From Chlorobium chlorochromatii (GTDB lineage Bacteria > Bacteroidota > Chlorobiia > Chlorobiales > Chlorobiaceae), in contig DYND01000006.1 in the NCBI GenBank assembly GCA_020721255.1, positions 1-64,000 of the forward strand: 64,000 bases of DNA. The letters run 5' to 3'. The first letter of the stretch is position 1. Each line of letters starts with the position of its first letter. A program made the translations under genes and the position numbers. This document shows positions 8,623-19,386 of the stretch, piece by piece. The notes beneath the pieces were generated by a model. That model was not told the DNA's origin. It did no database searches and saw only the letters and a program-made list of their open reading frames with translations.

Positions 8623-8976
8623 ATGAATTCTATTCCTCAAGTCACAGCTTCCGCTGCACAGGCAATGCTTAAAAACGGCGCATTGATGGTCGATGTCCGT
8701 GAACCTTATGAGATTGTGCAGAAAGCTTATGATGTTCCCGATGTGCTCGGTATCCCTTTAGGTGAATTGAGAAACCGCTTTCAGGAAATTCCCACAGATC
8801 GTGAGCTTGTTCTTGCATGTCGTAGCGGGAACCGTAGTGAAATGGCGATTCATTTTTTACTCACTCATGGCTATAAGAAGGCGTTTAATTTGCAGTATGG
8901 TATTATGGGCTGGGAAAACGATGGTTTTCCAGTTGTTAAACAAGCTGGCGTGGCAACCAGGTCATGGTTTATGTAG
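8623..8976 (+). CDS. Single-domain rhodanese-like sulfurtransferase
   Basis: This 117-residue protein is one rhodanese domain. The active-site loop is CRSGNRS with the persulfide-forming cysteine at residue 66, and the upstream MVDVREPYE motif is intact. It probably moves sulfane sulfur between small thiols or proteins in the cytoplasm, since there is no signal peptide. Such proteins are common in sulfur-oxidising bacteria. It ends 144 bases before the convergent accD stop. A candidate promoter with an operator-like dyad lies upstream at 8464-8516. Confidence 0.88.
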   Translation: MNSIPQVTASAAQAMLKNGALMVDVREPYEIVQKAYDVPDVLGIPLGELRNRFQEIPTDRELVLACRSGNRSEMAIHFLLTHGYKKAFNLQYGIMGWENDGFPVVKQAGVATRSWFM

Positions 8977-9120
8977 CGCCTTGCAAAACGAAAATCCTGT
9001 CGATGAACCGCTTTGTCCGAGCTCAAGTGTGACACGAAAACTTTATTTACAATCCATCAACAGGGGTTGAGTACACTTGGCAACCAGCGACTTCGCATCA
9101 GCGTGTACAACCAAGATAAT

Positions 9121-9960
9121 TTACACTTTCAGCATACTGAGCAAACTAACCAGCTCGCGTTTCAATTCACGGCGGGGAATAATGCGGTCAAGAAAGCCGT
9201 GCTCGAGAAGAAATTCTGCACGCTGAAACCCTTCAGGCAAATCGCGTTTAATAGTATCTCTGATAACGCGAGGACCGGCAAAACCAATGAGCGCTTTTGG
9301 TTCGCTGATATTGATGTCGCCAAGCATGGCAAACGAGGCAGTAATACCACCCATTGTAGGATCGGTCAAGAGTGAAATATAGGGCAGTTTTCGTTCATGC
9401 AGCAGCGTGAGTTTTGCAGAAGTTTTCGCCATCTGCATAAGGCTGAACGCTCCTTCCATCATTCTGGCACCGCCCGACTGCGAAATGACGAGCAGGGGCG
9501 CATTCAGTTCAAGCGATTTATCTATAGCACGCGCTATTTTTTCGCCAACAACTGAGCCCATGGAACCGCCGATAAAACCAAAATCCATTGCTGATACCAC
9601 GAGCGGTTCACCACCACAAAAACCGTGAGCATTCCGGCATGCTTCTGTTTTGCCCTTCTTTTCGATGGTATCGTACACCCGATCAGGATATTTTTTTGTA
9701 TCGATAAAGGCAAGAGGATCAGCGGCGCGAAGTTCATCGCTGAATTCGGAGTATTTATCTCCATCAAAAAGGATGGAAAAATATTTATACGGCGATATCC
9801 TGAAATGGTGAGCGCATTGCGGACAGGTAAAAAAATGATCTTCAAGCTGAATTTTATGTAACGTCGCGCCACATTCGTCGCATTTCGACCACAATCCCTC
9901 CGGCACATCACGCTTGTCGGTAGGATATATTGATGGTTTTACCCGGTTGAACCAGCCCAT
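9121..9960 (-). CDS. accD: Acetyl-CoA carboxylase carboxyltransferase beta subunit
   Basis: AccD forms the carboxyltransferase with AccA and makes malonyl-CoA for fatty acid synthesis. The N-terminal zinc ribbon is visible as WSKCDECG and, 16 residues later, CPQCAHHF. The crotonase-type core includes [11 protein letters not shown] and [16 protein letters not shown]. The length of about 279 residues is normal. I chose the ATG at 9960 (MGWFNRVKP); a GTG two codons upstream (9966) is also in frame. accA and the biotin-carboxylase genes are not nearby. Confidence 0.95.
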   Translation of the reverse strand: MGWFNRVKPSIYPTDKRDVPEGLWSKCDECGATLHKIQLEDHFFTCPQCAHHFRISPYKYFSILFDGDKYSEFSDELRAADPLAFIDTKKYPDRVYDTIEKKGKTEACRNAHGFCGGEPLVVSAMDFGFIGGSMGSVVGEKIARAIDKSLELNAPLLVISQSGGARMMEGAFSLMQMAKTSAKLTLLHERKLPYISLLTDPTMGGITASFAMLGDINISEPKALIGFAGPRVIRDTIKRDLPEGFQRAEFLLEHGFLDRIIPRRELKRELVSLLSMLKV

Positions 9961-10193
9961 TTGCACAATGAAGAGTAAAGGTTATACATTAAAGTTCAAG
10001 GAGATCAGTAAAAAATGTGCTTTACTATTTTTGATAGTTGGATGAGATTGCGCTGGAAATAATCATTTATTCCTAAAGCACCATCTGTCTTGCACATAAA
10101 AATGATCATCACAATTTTTAGACTATACTCTCAAGATAGAAAGTCTGCTTGAGTTCTCAAAAATAGCCTGAATATATCTTTTCCTGCTGGAGA

Positions 10194-12938
10194 ATGAAGA
10201 GGAAGAATTACCATTTGCACATGCAACAAACACTTAAAGTTGTAACACTGCTTATCATCACGCTTCTTGGCGAAGTAGTGCTGCTGCCCAAGAATGACGC
10301 GGCATCGATTACTCTTGTCTATCCCGATACACTCAAGATCTCTCAAAATCGTTATGCACTTTTTCACGCTATGCGACCTGCACGTAAAACCATTGGGGTT
10401 GCGCTCTCCGGTGGTGGGGCAAATGGTCTTGCGCAGATTGGTGTACTCAAAGCATTTGATGAAGCTGGCATATCGGTGGATTACATTGCAGGCACAAGCA
10501 TGGGCGCTATTATTGGAGGATTGTACAGTTGTGGCTACACGACGGTTGACCTTGAAAAAATAGCACAAACCATTCCATGGAAATCATTTATCTCATTAAA
10601 CAGCGATTATTCAAGATCAAATATTTTTCTTGAACAACAGCGCATCCGCGATCGTGCGTCGATTGCAATTCGCCTGAAAAATTTAAAACTGATTATACCA
10701 AGAGCACTCAATTCAGCGCAAAAAATGACACAAACGCTTGATCTTCTGGCGTTAAATGCACTATATCATGCCGCTGATGATTTTTCTTCTTTGCCTGTCA
10801 ATTTTAAGGCAGTAACCACCGATCTTGTTTCAGGAAAACGTATTACGCTTCATGCGGGTTCACTCTCTGAAGCAATGCGGGCAAGCAGTACCGTGCCAAT
10901 TCTCAGCGAACCTGTTGTGAAGGATGACTATCATCTTGTTGATGGCGGGTTGGTGGCAAATCTACCAGTTGATGAGCTGACAACGTTCAAGGCGGATTAC
11001 AAAATTGCCGTTGATACCCATGGCAGCATGTACGCTTCGGGTCAAGAGCTGGATCTTCCCTGGAAAGCTGCAGATCAAGCGATGGGTATTTTAACAGCAT
11101 CACAATATCCGGCACAACGTGCACAAGCCGATATTGTCGTTATACCTGATCTTAACAACCATAAAGCAACCGATTTTTCCAATATCAATAATCTCATTCA
11201 AGCTGGTTATGCCAAAGGAAAAGTGCTTGTAAATTCCATCATATCAAGTATTAAGCTTCAACCCCGACGCGGTATCACCATAACACACTTTACAAAAACT
11301 GCTCAATACCAGCATCAAAATCCAGAGCTTCAGCCTATTGTTGACGAAATACTGCTCAACGCAACCGATTTGAATGGAACGTTACAACAGCTTTTGGCAA
11401 CCGATCTCTTTACCAGCGTGTACGCCTCTGTTGACAGCAAGAAAAAGCAGGTGCTCTTTCATCTTTCACCACTTCCAGCGATCCAGAGTGTGGTGTTTTC
11501 CGGGGATGCGCCAGTGCTTTCTCCTGTTGAAATTGCCGACTGCTTTGATTCAGTGATGAAGCCACTTTATACCAATTCGGATGGCACGTCGGCACTGGAA
11601 TCGTGCATTACAACATATCGCAAAAAAGGATACAGCCTTGTCGTAATTGAGAAGAGTACTGTAGAAAATGGCATACTGCAAGTCACGCTTTCATCGGGCA
11701 AACCGCAGAACATTGAGATTCGGCAAAACAAAAATGTTACAAAAATTACGCCGATAACGCGTGAAATAAAAGTCGATACCACCAAAGCTCTTCAGCTCAG
11801 CAAAGCTGATGAGTCGATCAATAATCTTTACGACACCGGCGTTTTCAACAGGATCTCCCTCTTCGCAACTCTTCCAAATCAAACAAGTCCACGCACGACC
11901 CTCAACTTTTCTCTTGAAGAAAAGCCATCGACAGTGCTGCGCCTTGGGTTGCGTTATGATGAAACAAACAACGCACAAATTCTTGTCGATTTGCGAAATG
12001 AGAACTTTGGAGGCAACACCAGTTCACTTGGTGGATGGGTAAAAGCTGGTAAAAAAAGCTTGCAAGCCAATCTTGAATTTTCAATGCCGCGTATTGGCGC
12101 GTCCCATTTAACGTTTGCGAACCGCATTTTTTACGACCAGCATCTCTTTGAACATGAAGAGATGAGTGAAATGGTGATGAACTATGGAATCGAAAAATAT
12201 GGGTTCAGCCAGGCGATAGGTACACGAATCCGCAAAAATGGACAGTTTCTGGTTGATATGACCGTGCAGAATACACAATCGTACACTGATGACAATATGA
12301 ATGGGGAGCTCAACACTGACAATCGCACTATCCTCTCGGTAGGGACACAATTTATCCACGATTCAAGAGATAACGCTCTGATACCCACCTCAGGCAGCTA
12401 CTCCAGTATAAGATATGCGTTAACAACGGAATTGATAGATAACGAAGAACTCTTCTGGCAGGCATCGGGCAATCACGAGGAGAATCTTCGACTGTTGAAT
12501 CGAACAACGCTTCAGCTCTCGGGATTATTCGGGATAAGCAGTCATGGCGTGCCGCTGTCTGAGAAATTTTTTCTTGGTGGAGCAGGCACAACGTACAGTC
12601 AACGCTTTTTTGGTATGAAAGAGAGTGCACTTCCATGCAACAATATGGCTGCTGCTGGTGTACAGCTTGGGTACAAACCATCATTCGATATCCTTTTTCC
12701 AGCCTCTCTCTTTCTCCATTACAACATTGGCAACTCATGGAATAAGATGGAAAGCATCTCAACATCATCGCTACTGCAAGGTATAGGAACCAGCATTATA
12801 TGGGAAACACCTCTTGGTCCTGCACGATTTGCGGTTTCAAAGCTCTTGCCTTTATCGGAACAGAGTGAAACCGGAGAGAAATTATCGTCCCGATTTACCG
12901 ATACTCTTCTCTATTTCAGCATTGGTCACAACTTTTAG
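10194..12938 (+). CDS. Patatin-like phospholipase fused to outer-membrane beta-barrel
   Basis: The 914-residue protein has an N-terminal hydrophobic export signal (about residues 12-32) and a patatin domain from about 66 to 340. The patatin domain carries the oxyanion loop SGGGANG (72-78), nucleophile motif GTSMG (Ser102) and the partner DGG (Asp250). A POTRA-like region (about 400-590) follows, then a BamA/surface-antigen-type barrel that ends in Phe (YFSIGHNF). This matches the RssA/PlpD-like architecture (type Vd-like), where a lipolytic domain is attached to its own Omp85-type barrel. The enzyme should sit at the outer membrane; lipase activity is predicted from the intact Ser/Asp dyad. 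Confidence 0.88.
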   Translation: MKRKNYHLHMQQTLKVVTLLIITLLGEVVLLPKNDAASITLVYPDTLKISQNRYALFHAMRPARKTIGVALSGGGANGLAQIGVLKAFDEAGISVDYIAGTSMGAIIGGLYSCGYTTVDLEKIAQTIPWKSFISLNSDYSRSNIFLEQQRIRDRASIAIRLKNLKLIIPRALNSAQKMTQTLDLLALNALYHAADDFSSLPVNFKAVTTDLVSGKRITLHAGSLSEAMRASSTVPILSEPVVKDDYHLVDGGLVANLPVDELTTFKADYKIAVDTHGSMYASGQELDLPWKAADQAMGILTASQYPAQRAQADIVVIPDLNNHKATDFSNINNLIQAGYAKGKVLVNSIISSIKLQPRRGITITHFTKTAQYQHQNPELQPIVDEILLNATDLNGTLQQLLATDLFTSVYASVDSKKKQVLFHLSPLPAIQSVVFSGDAPVLSPVEIADCFDSVMKPLYTNSDGTSALESCITTYRKKGYSLVVIEKSTVENGILQVTLSSGKPQNIEIRQNKNVTKITPITREIKVDTTKALQLSKADESINNLYDTGVFNRISLFATLPNQTSPRTTLNFSLEEKPSTVLRLGLRYDETNNAQILVDLRNENFGGNTSSLGGWVKAGKKSLQANLEFSMPRIGASHLTFANRIFYDQHLFEHEEMSEMVMNYGIEKYGFSQAIGTRIRKNGQFLVDMTVQNTQSYTDDNMNGELNTDNRTILSVGTQFIHDSRDNALIPTSGSYSSIRYALTTELIDNEELFWQASGNHEENLRLLNRTTLQLSGLFGISSHGVPLSEKFFLGGAGTTYSQRFFGMKESALPCNNMAAAGVQLGYKPSFDILFPASLFLHYNIGNSWNKMESISTSSLLQGIGTSIIWETPLGPARFAVSKLLPLSEQSETGEKLSSRFTDTLLYFSIGHNF

Positions 12939-12999
12939 GCTGAAGTTTTTTGTATTTTCACAACAGTACCACGCTTGACACAACTGACAAAAAACTATA

Positions 13000-13794
13000 A
13001 TGATTGAGGAACTAAACAAAGAAGAGTCGAATAAGCCAAATATACTCGTCTGTAACGATGATGGAATACAGGGTGAAGGAATTCATGCACTTGCAGCCGC
13101 AATGAAAAAACTCGGCAACGTCACCGTTGTGGCACCTGCGGAACCGCACAGCGGCATGAGCCACGCCATGACACTCGGCACTCCACTGCGAATCAAGAAA
13201 TTCCTGAAAAATGGGCAGTTTTTTGGCTACACCGTTTCAGGCACACCGGTTGATTGTATCAAAGCAGCCATGAGCCACATTCTCACCGCACCACCTGATT
13301 TGATTGTGTCGGGAATAAACTACGGCAGCAACACGGCAATCAATACCATTTACTCCGGCACGGTAGGAGCTGCACTCGAAGGCGCAATACAGGGAATCAC
13401 ATCCCTTGCGTTTTCGTTGACCACGTATGAAAACGCCGATTTTACCTATGCTGCTAAATTTGCACGAAAACTGGCTAAAAAAGTCTTAGCCGAGGGATTA
13501 CCTCCCGACACAATTCTCTCGTCAAACATCCCAAATGTACCGGAATCAGAGATTGCCGGAGTGCTGATTACTGAACAGGGGCGTTCACGGTGGGAGGAGG
13601 CAACTCTTGAACGCCACGATACGTTCGGGAACCCTTATTACTGGCTGAGTGGCAAGCTGCGCCTGCTTGATGAGTCGTTGGAGCAGGATGAATTTGCCGT
13701 TCGTCAGAACTACGTAACAGTAACACCTGTCTCATGCGATATGACGAACCATAGCGCTCTTGGTACGCTGAAACAATGGAAATTGAAAAAATAG
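13000..13794 (+). CDS. surE: 5'-nucleotidase SurE
   Basis: SurE is a metal-dependent survival-protein phosphatase that hydrolyses nucleoside 5'- and 3'-monophosphates. The metal-binding start [14 protein letters not shown], the [14 protein letters not shown] segment and the [10 protein letters not shown] motif are all present. Length (264 residues) is normal. The ATG at 13000 lies inside a TATAAT-like string, and no alternative start exists before the NDDG motif. bshC begins one base after the stop codon, so the two genes are almost certainly cotranscribed. Confidence 0.95.
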   Translation: MIEELNKEESNKPNILVCNDDGIQGEGIHALAAAMKKLGNVTVVAPAEPHSGMSHAMTLGTPLRIKKFLKNGQFFGYTVSGTPVDCIKAAMSHILTAPPDLIVSGINYGSNTAINTIYSGTVGAALEGAIQGITSLAFSLTTYENADFTYAAKFARKLAKKVLAEGLPPDTILSSNIPNVPESEIAGVLITEQGRSRWEEATLERHDTFGNPYYWLSGKLRLLDESLEQDEFAVRQNYVTVTPVSCDMTNHSALGTLKQWKLKK

Positions 13795-13795
13795 C

Positions 13796-15487
13796 ATGAA
13801 CACCTTTCTGCTCGACTATAAACAGATTTTGACTCCCAAAAAGGGCTTTTCAAAGCTTTTTCGCGACTATACCTCCGAAACTCCCGAACGTGAAGCATTG
13901 ATGATAGGGAGTTTCCACCTCGACTATAAACGAGAAGGTGATTATTATCGTCAACTTGGTCTGCTTAGCTCCAGAACATTTAATCGTGAAACGCTGGTAC
14001 GGATGCTGTCGCAGCAAAACAGTCGCTGGGGCGGCTCTGCACAACAATTAAAAGAGATTGAGAAGCTTCGTTCACCACGCTGTATGGCGATTGTTACGGG
14101 TCAGCAGCTCGGTATTTTTACAGGGCCACTTTACACAATCTACAAAGCGTTAACGGCCATTATTTTTGCTGAACGCCAGAAAGCGCTCTTTCCAGAATAC
14201 GATTTTGTACCTATTTTCTGGCTTGAGGGTGAAGATCACGACTTTGATGAATCGGCACATACAGCTATGTTTGCTGACAATCAAGTCGTCCATTTCGGGC
14301 AGGAACCCTATCGACGACTGCCTGACCAGATGGTGGCAAACTCCTGTTTTGGCGATGAAATAAAGCAAACTGTGGAAGAATTTCTTCGTCTGCTGCCCGA
14401 TTCTGATTATAAGCAGAGTGTCGCCAATATGCTCACATCGTGCTATTATCCAGGCAACACGTTTGAGATAAGTTTTGCTAACCTCATGATGCAGCTCTTT
14501 AAAGAGCAACCGCTTATTCTTCTTTCAAGTCAGGATCAAGAGTTTAAAAAACTTTCGGTAAAGATATTTCTTCAAGAACTCTCATCAGCGCCAACATCAT
14601 CGTACAATATTATTGCACAAAGCACGAGGCTTGAAAATCTCGGCTACGCAGCGCAGACAAAGCCGCGTGCCGTCAATCTCTACTATGTAAATCAGCATGG
14701 GCAGCGGCAAAAAATCGAACAACCCGCAGACGATACGTTTGTTATTGTGCCTGACAAACAGCGTTATTCACGGCACCAGATGCTTGAACTCTGCCAGGAT
14801 CATCCGGAACGATTCAGCCCGAATGTGGTACTCAGACCAATTATTCAGGACTACATTTTGCCAACCTTTGCCTATATCGCCGGACCTGGAGAAATCAGTT
14901 ACCTGGCGCAATATCGTACCAATTATGAGTTATTTGGGCTCACCATGCCTTTTGTGATGCCTCGTGGCAGCTTTACGCTGATTGAGCCAAAAGTAAGTCG
15001 AATTATGGACAAACTGCTGCAAGTCACTGGAAAACCGGGATTTTCCCGCAAGCAGATTTACCATGCTGTTTTTGGCGATATACAGCAGGTGAAAAAAAAT
15101 GCCGTTGGTATTGCTGAAAACCCGCAACTTGATGCCATATTTGAAAAAACCAGAGAGGAGATACGCCAAGCATTTGCCACACTTGTGCCAATACTATCCA
15201 AAATTGATCCAACGCTTGAGCCTCTGCTGGCAGCATCCACAACGCAGTCAACAAAAATTGTTGATGGAATTGAGCAGAAAGCGTGGAAAGCAAGTCGAAG
15301 AAAACATGAAGAGCTGCTCGAACAGGTTCAGAAAGCTGAAACCGCTCTTTTTCCCGAAGGAATCCCGCAAGAGCGATTGATCAATATTTTCTACTTTCTC
15401 AATAAGTATGGAATGGGATTAATTGATACGCTGAAAAATTTGCTGAACGGGCACTCAACGGAGGAGCATATCATTGTTGAGTTGTAG
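13796..15487 (+). CDS. bshC: Putative cysteine ligase BshC, bacillithiol synthesis
   Basis: BshC performs the last step of bacillithiol formation, adding cysteine to glucosaminyl-malate. The 563-residue protein has the family layout, with [22 protein letters not shown] near residues 97-118, [12 protein letters not shown], and a coiled-coil C-terminal region. Green sulfur bacteria are known to use an N-methylated bacillithiol, which fits the presumed host. It starts one base after surE. Its 3' end overlaps the convergent HTH gene by 17 bases. Confidence 0.93.
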   Translation: MNTFLLDYKQILTPKKGFSKLFRDYTSETPEREALMIGSFHLDYKREGDYYRQLGLLSSRTFNRETLVRMLSQQNSRWGGSAQQLKEIEKLRSPRCMAIVTGQQLGIFTGPLYTIYKALTAIIFAERQKALFPEYDFVPIFWLEGEDHDFDESAHTAMFADNQVVHFGQEPYRRLPDQMVANSCFGDEIKQTVEEFLRLLPDSDYKQSVANMLTSCYYPGNTFEISFANLMMQLFKEQPLILLSSQDQEFKKLSVKIFLQELSSAPTSSYNIIAQSTRLENLGYAAQTKPRAVNLYYVNQHGQRQKIEQPADDTFVIVPDKQRYSRHQMLELCQDHPERFSPNVVLRPIIQDYILPTFAYIAGPGEISYLAQYRTNYELFGLTMPFVMPRGSFTLIEPKVSRIMDKLLQVTGKPGFSRKQIYHAVFGDIQQVKKNAVGIAENPQLDAIFEKTREEIRQAFATLVPILSKIDPTLEPLLAASTTQSTKIVDGIEQKAWKASRRKHEELLEQVQKAETALFPEGIPQERLINIFYFLNKYGMGLIDTLKNLLNGHSTEEHIIVEL

Positions 15488-15821
15488 CTGGAGAAGAGGT
15501 TGCTGAACAAAGCACCTCAGCTTCATTTGCCTCTTTCTGCATGATTTGGCAGCAGTTACACACCATCCTGTGCAAAGTGACAGGTGTTGTGCCAGCACAA
15601 ATTTGCTGAACAGCAGCAAGAATTTCAGCATGATACGCGTCACTTTTTGGCGATTGCATTCCGCGTTTTTTGTGGATGTATTGCGAAATAGCTGCAGGAG
15701 TAACATCAAGCTTTTTAGCGGCCTGCGACTGCGACATACCAGTTTTCACTAACGTAATAGCAAGATCAGCTCTTATTTGTGGGAGATAGTGCCATACGGC
15801 TTTTTCACAAGGAAATATCAC
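15471..15821 (-). CDS. XRE-like HTH regulator with C-terminal cysteines (COG2522-like)
   Basis: The 116-residue protein starts [21 protein letters not shown] and then has an [23 protein letters not shown], as in the predicted regulators grouped as COG2522 (mostly archaeal). The C-terminal half has several cysteines, including a VCNCC cluster, and could bind metal or an iron-sulfur centre (inference). The gene overlaps the end of bshC by 17 bases and is divergent from the haem-binding protein across 60 bases. A thiol- or redox-sensing role is suggested by the cysteines and the neighbour only. Confidence 0.75.
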   Translation of the reverse strand: MIFPCEKAVWHYLPQIRADLAITLVKTGMSQSQAAKKLDVTPAAISQYIHKKRGMQSPKSDAYHAEILAAVQQICAGTTPVTLHRMVCNCCQIMQKEANEAEVLCSATSSPATTQQ

Positions 15822-15881
15822 GACATTACTTTTTAAAGGGTTATTCTTTATAGTAACAATTGTTTAGAACTTCTGCAATCA

Positions 15882-16307
15882 ATGAACACATCATTTCAAT
15901 CAAAAGCAAGCTGGACGCTGCTCGTGCTGATACTGATGCAATTTGTGCCACTCAACCGTATAAACCCGCGTATAACAGCAAAACATGAACTCAATGGGAA
16001 CGCACAACACACGTTGAAAAAAACATGTTATGACTGCCATTCAAACGAAACTCAATGGGCGCGACTCGCGTATATTGCTCCCGTTTCATGGGTGATATCG
16101 AGCACCGTGTCATCCGGTCGCACTGCCTTGAATTTTTCAAAGTGGCAAAACTATACAATGCAAGAAAAAAAGCTATTACGAAAAAAGATTGAATGGATCG
16201 TTTTAGAAGGCACGGCTCATCAACCACTTTATTATGCATTAAAAACTTCAAAAGCACTCACTCACGACGAAAATCAAGTCGTACTCCAATGGCTGAATGA
16301 ACTATAA
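15882..16307 (+). CDS. Haem-binding domain protein with CxxCH
   Basis: The 141-residue protein has an N-terminal signal-anchor helix (about residues 10-24), so it should face the periplasm. A Haem_bd-type domain follows, with c-type haem attachment motif CYDCH at residues 49-53 in the context [13 protein letters not shown]. The family is common in Bacteroidota/Chlorobiota and has no fixed biochemical role; electron transfer or haem-based sensing is likely. The gene overlaps the end of convergent trpG by 6 bases. Confidence 0.85.
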   Translation: MNTSFQSKASWTLLVLILMQFVPLNRINPRITAKHELNGNAQHTLKKTCYDCHSNETQWARLAYIAPVSWVISSTVSSGRTALNFSKWQNYTMQEKKLLRKKIEWIVLEGTAHQPLYYALKTSKALTHDENQVVLQWLNEL

Positions 16308-16865
16308 TGCAAGAAAATTATTGATAATTTTTTTCCCTTCAGCAGTCATAATTGATTCAGGATGAAATTGTACTCCATAAAGTTTGAGTGCTTCAGAATC
16401 CATACCCATAATCACGCCATCGTCAGTCCACGCGCGCAACTCAAGCGGAGCTGGCAGCGACTCTTTTTCAACAATCAGAGAATGATAACGAGTTGCCGTA
16501 AATGGATTCTGTATCCCCTTAAAAATTCCACGATTATCATGCAATACCTGTGATGTTTTACCGTGCATGATACATGCAGCTCGCACTACGTTACCACCTA
16601 AAGCTGCACCGATCGACTGATGCCCGAGACAAACACCAAGCAATGGAATTTTGCCTTTTACCGCATGAATTAAGGGAACAGAGACACCTGCATCATCAGG
16701 GGTTCCAGGTCCGGGAGAGATAACAATCTTCGCTGGATTCTTTGCAAGAATTTCCTCGACAGAGAGTTCATCATTACGATAGACCTCAACTAATTCACCT
16801 GACTCACCAATATACTGCACCAGGTTGTACGTAAAAGAATCATAATTATCAACAACAAAAATCAT
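16302..16865 (-). CDS. trpG: Anthranilate/aminodeoxychorismate synthase glutamine amidotransferase
   Basis: This class I glutamine amidotransferase supplies ammonia to anthranilate synthase component I (TrpE), or to PabB for folate. The catalytic triad is complete: Cys79 in [10 protein letters not shown] and His168/Glu170 in QFHPES. Length (187 residues) is typical of stand-alone TrpG/PabA. It follows the GlmU-like gene by 20 bases, not a trp cluster, so the pathway assignment between tryptophan and folate is open. It overlaps the haem-binding gene by 6 bases at the 3' ends. Confidence 0.9.
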   Translation of the reverse strand: MIFVVDNYDSFTYNLVQYIGESGELVEVYRNDELSVEEILAKNPAKIVISPGPGTPDDAGVSVPLIHAVKGKIPLLGVCLGHQSIGAALGGNVVRAACIMHGKTSQVLHDNRGIFKGIQNPFTATRYHSLIVEKESLPAPLELRAWTDDGVIMGMDSEALKLYGVQFHPESIMTAEGKKIINNFLAL

Positions 16866-16885
16866 ACCACAACACAGGTTGAGTG

Positions 16886-18130
16886 TTAAAAAAATGAGTA
16901 CCGTGACCCCCCATCTGCAACAGTGCGAAACATTACTTCATAAGCACTACTCATTGTTACTTTCCGACGTTCCATAACTTTCCGTGCGGTTTCAACAGCT
17001 TTTTCTACATCGTAATGTTCAAAGCCTCCACATCCTCCCCATGAAAACGAAGGCACTTCTTTTGGAGGAAAGTCACCGCCAAAAATGTTTGAACCTGTGC
17101 CAACAACCGTGCCTGTATTAAACATTGAATTGATAGCACTTTTACTGTGATCACCCATCAATAAACCAAGAAACTGCAAGCCAGTAGGGCAGGATTGACC
17201 GGCACGACGCAACGTTATTTGACTGTAATTATTTTTAAGATCGCTCGTATTGGTACCGGCGCCAAGATTGCACCATGAGGAGAGATAAGAGTGCCCTAAA
17301 AAACCATCGTGCTGCTTGTTGGCAAAAGGTTCAATAATTGAATCTTCAACTTCTCCACCAACTTTTGAGGCAATACCAACAGCGACATTGCTGAAAATTT
17401 TTGCACCAATTTTTGCCCTCGACCACGGTGCAAGAGAGACATTTTGCATCAGTACGGCCTGTGGATCCACGATAGCACCGGAGCCAATAGCCACAAACCC
17501 ATCTTCACCATCAAGCACCGCACCAGCACGCACCACGGCACCGGCACCAACATAAATATTATTGCGATTCACCAACGCAACTGAAGGATGGACATCACCA
17601 TCAATATGCCCCAGTTCAAGAGTCTCAGCATCACGCAGAAGCTCATCAGGATGAAACGCAATAACATCCCACACATGTTCAAGAACACGAAAACCTGTTA
17701 CTGTTTCGCAGATAAGCTCATCAGCAAGAAGAGCCGTATCGAAAAGATCCGGCATCACCCCATCCGTTACAAGTTGCGAACCATCAATTCGGGCAAAAAG
17801 TAAGGTATCGTCCTGCATATATGCTTTACCGGGCTCAAACGCGCCTTCAAGAATAACTCGAGCTGCCGCTTCATTACAAACAAGACGTCCATTAATCAGC
17901 AGCACATCGCGCTCATCAAGGCGATTAATAATTGCCTCAGGATGTTGCTCAGCATAAAAAGCAGCAAGATATCGCCGCACATGATACGTCAACTGTACGC
18001 CATCTCTCGTAAAATATTCAAGCTTCTCCCGAAGTGTACGAAAGCCTGTATAAAGTCCGTAAACCGGTTTCAGGTTCACAAGAGGCTGAAGTTCAAGCAC
18101 TCTGGTATCTTCAAAAACAATAATCTGCAT
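16886..18130 (-). CDS. Alternative GlmU-like sugar-nucleotide protein with left-handed beta-helix
   Basis: The 414-residue protein matches the alternative GlmU family of Bacteroidota/Chlorobiota. An N-terminal region, about 1-180, differs from canonical GlmU pyrophosphorylase. From about residue 180 a hexapeptide-repeat left-handed beta-helix follows (for example [18 protein letters not shown] and [16 protein letters not shown]). The predicted role is N-acetylglucosamine-1-phosphate uridylyl- or acetyltransferase in UDP-GlcNAc supply; activity is inferred from family membership. trpG follows after 20 bases, and a strong hairpin separates it from the sigma factor gene upstream. Confidence 0.8.
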   Translation of the reverse strand: MQIIVFEDTRVLELQPLVNLKPVYGLYTGFRTLREKLEYFTRDGVQLTYHVRRYLAAFYAEQHPEAIINRLDERDVLLINGRLVCNEAAARVILEGAFEPGKAYMQDDTLLFARIDGSQLVTDGVMPDLFDTALLADELICETVTGFRVLEHVWDVIAFHPDELLRDAETLELGHIDGDVHPSVALVNRNNIYVGAGAVVRAGAVLDGEDGFVAIGSGAIVDPQAVLMQNVSLAPWSRAKIGAKIFSNVAVGIASKVGGEVEDSIIEPFANKQHDGFLGHSYLSSWCNLGAGTNTSDLKNNYSQITLRRAGQSCPTGLQFLGLLMGDHSKSAINSMFNTGTVVGTGSNIFGGDFPPKEVPSFSWGGCGGFEHYDVEKAVETARKVMERRKVTMSSAYEVMFRTVADGGSRYSFF

Positions 18131-18250
18131 AACCCTGATGCTTATAAGAAGCTGTGATACGAAGTAACAATATAAAAAACAAAGTAATAAGAGGGATAAG
18201 TATTGAACTTTTTATGCTCACGCTAACCAAGACCACCTCAAAACCAGAAA

Positions 18251-18283
18251 GGAGCACCCGGCAAACAATCTTGCCTGTGCTCC
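18251..18283 (-). terminator. Hairpin terminator after the sigma factor gene
   Basis: ggagcac (18251-18257) pairs with gtgctcc (18277-18283), and the stem continues inward with ggcaa/ttgcc. On the minus strand it is followed by a T-rich tttctggtttt. It lies about 50 bases past the sigma factor stop and upstream of the GlmU-like gene. Confidence 0.7.
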
Positions 18284-18334
18284 TCTCGACGTTCGAACTC
18301 TACTTATTTTATTCAAAAAACGTTGGTGAAACAA

Positions 18335-19234
18335 TCAGCTACCAATATACTCCTTCAGAACCTTACTGTAGGCCGACTGCCGCAATCTTCTGATTGCTTT
18401 CTCCTTGATCTGGCGCACACGCTCGCGAGTCAACCTGAATTTTTCGCCAATCTCTTCAAGCGTCAGCGGGTTATCCATGCCAATGCCAAAGTAAGACTTG
18501 ATAACATCAGCCTCTCTCGGCGCAAGAACGGAAAGAGAGCGTTCAACCTCAAGCGTCAGCGAATCGCGATTGAGCCCGTAATCGGGCAAATGACCATCGT
18601 TCTGCAACACATCGAGCAGACGATTATCGTCACCCTGAGCGAATGGCGCATCAACCGACACATGCCGTCCTGCAATTTTCAGGGTGTCGGCAACATCTTG
18701 TGAATCCATCTCAAGCAGGGTAGCAAGTTCACGAGTGTTGGGATCGCGCTCAAACTCCTGCTCAAGCTGGCTGTACGCTTTGCTGATTTTATTGAGGGTC
18801 CCAACACGATTCAATGGAAGCCTTACAATTCTCGACTGCTCAGCCAGCGCCTGAAGTATTGACTGACGAATCCACCATACCGCATAAGAGATAAACTTGA
18901 ATCCACGGGTTTCATCAAACCGCTTAGCCGCCTTGATAAGCCCGAGATTTCCTTCATTAATCAGATCACCGAGAGTAAGACCCTGGTTCTGGTACTGCTT
19001 GGCCACAGAAACGACAAAACGAAGGTTGCCTTTGATCAGCTTATCAAGCGCACGTTTTGCTCGTTTGTACTCAACCGTATCAACCGGCATCTCAAAGCCC
19101 TCTTTGATCGCCATGGTCAACTTCACTTCATCTTCAGCGGTCAAAAGATCATATTTCCCTATCTCCTGAAGGTAGCGATCAAGTGAAAGGCTTTCACGAT
19201 TCGTTATCTGCTTGCTTATTTTGAGTTGCCTCAT
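18335..19234 (-). CDS. rpoD: Primary RNA polymerase sigma factor (sigma-70)
   Basis: This is the 299-residue housekeeping-type sigma factor of the FCB group. Region 1.2 ([20 protein letters not shown]) is followed directly by region 2 ([20 protein letters not shown], then [13 protein letters not shown]), region 3, and region 4 with the [23 protein letters not shown]. The long acidic region 1.1 of E. coli RpoD is absent, as in Bacteroidota/Chlorobiota. An aaggaga Shine-Dalgarno lies just before the ATG, rare in this window. A hairpin terminator follows at 18251-18283. Confidence 0.93.
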   Translation of the reverse strand: MRQLKISKQITNRESLSLDRYLQEIGKYDLLTAEDEVKLTMAIKEGFEMPVDTVEYKRAKRALDKLIKGNLRFVVSVAKQYQNQGLTLGDLINEGNLGLIKAAKRFDETRGFKFISYAVWWIRQSILQALAEQSRIVRLPLNRVGTLNKISKAYSQLEQEFERDPNTRELATLLEMDSQDVADTLKIAGRHVSVDAPFAQGDDNRLLDVLQNDGHLPDYGLNRDSLTLEVERSLSVLAPREADVIKSYFGIGMDNPLTLEEIGEKFRLTRERVRQIKEKAIRRLRQSAYSKVLKEYIGS

Positions 19235-19386
19235 ATCAAACTCTCCTTAAAAACTTGGGGGACTGACACCATGCACTTTGGTCAGTCTGATAAACAGGAA
19301 AAGTCGGAATGTACCACTTTTCAACGTTGTAACCTAATGAGAGGAAAAGAAGTCATCCCGCAAGAAGCATAACAACCGTATCATTG

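Noticed and set aside
10131-10568. Leftward frame of 145 codons at the start of the patatin gene
   Set aside because: It is antisense to the signal peptide and patatin active-site region; shadow frame.
12975-13001. TTGACA and TATAAT upstream of surE as a promoter
   Set aside because: The -10 box overlaps the surE ATG and the spacing is only 15 bases, so transcription would start inside the gene with no later start codon before the NDDG motif.
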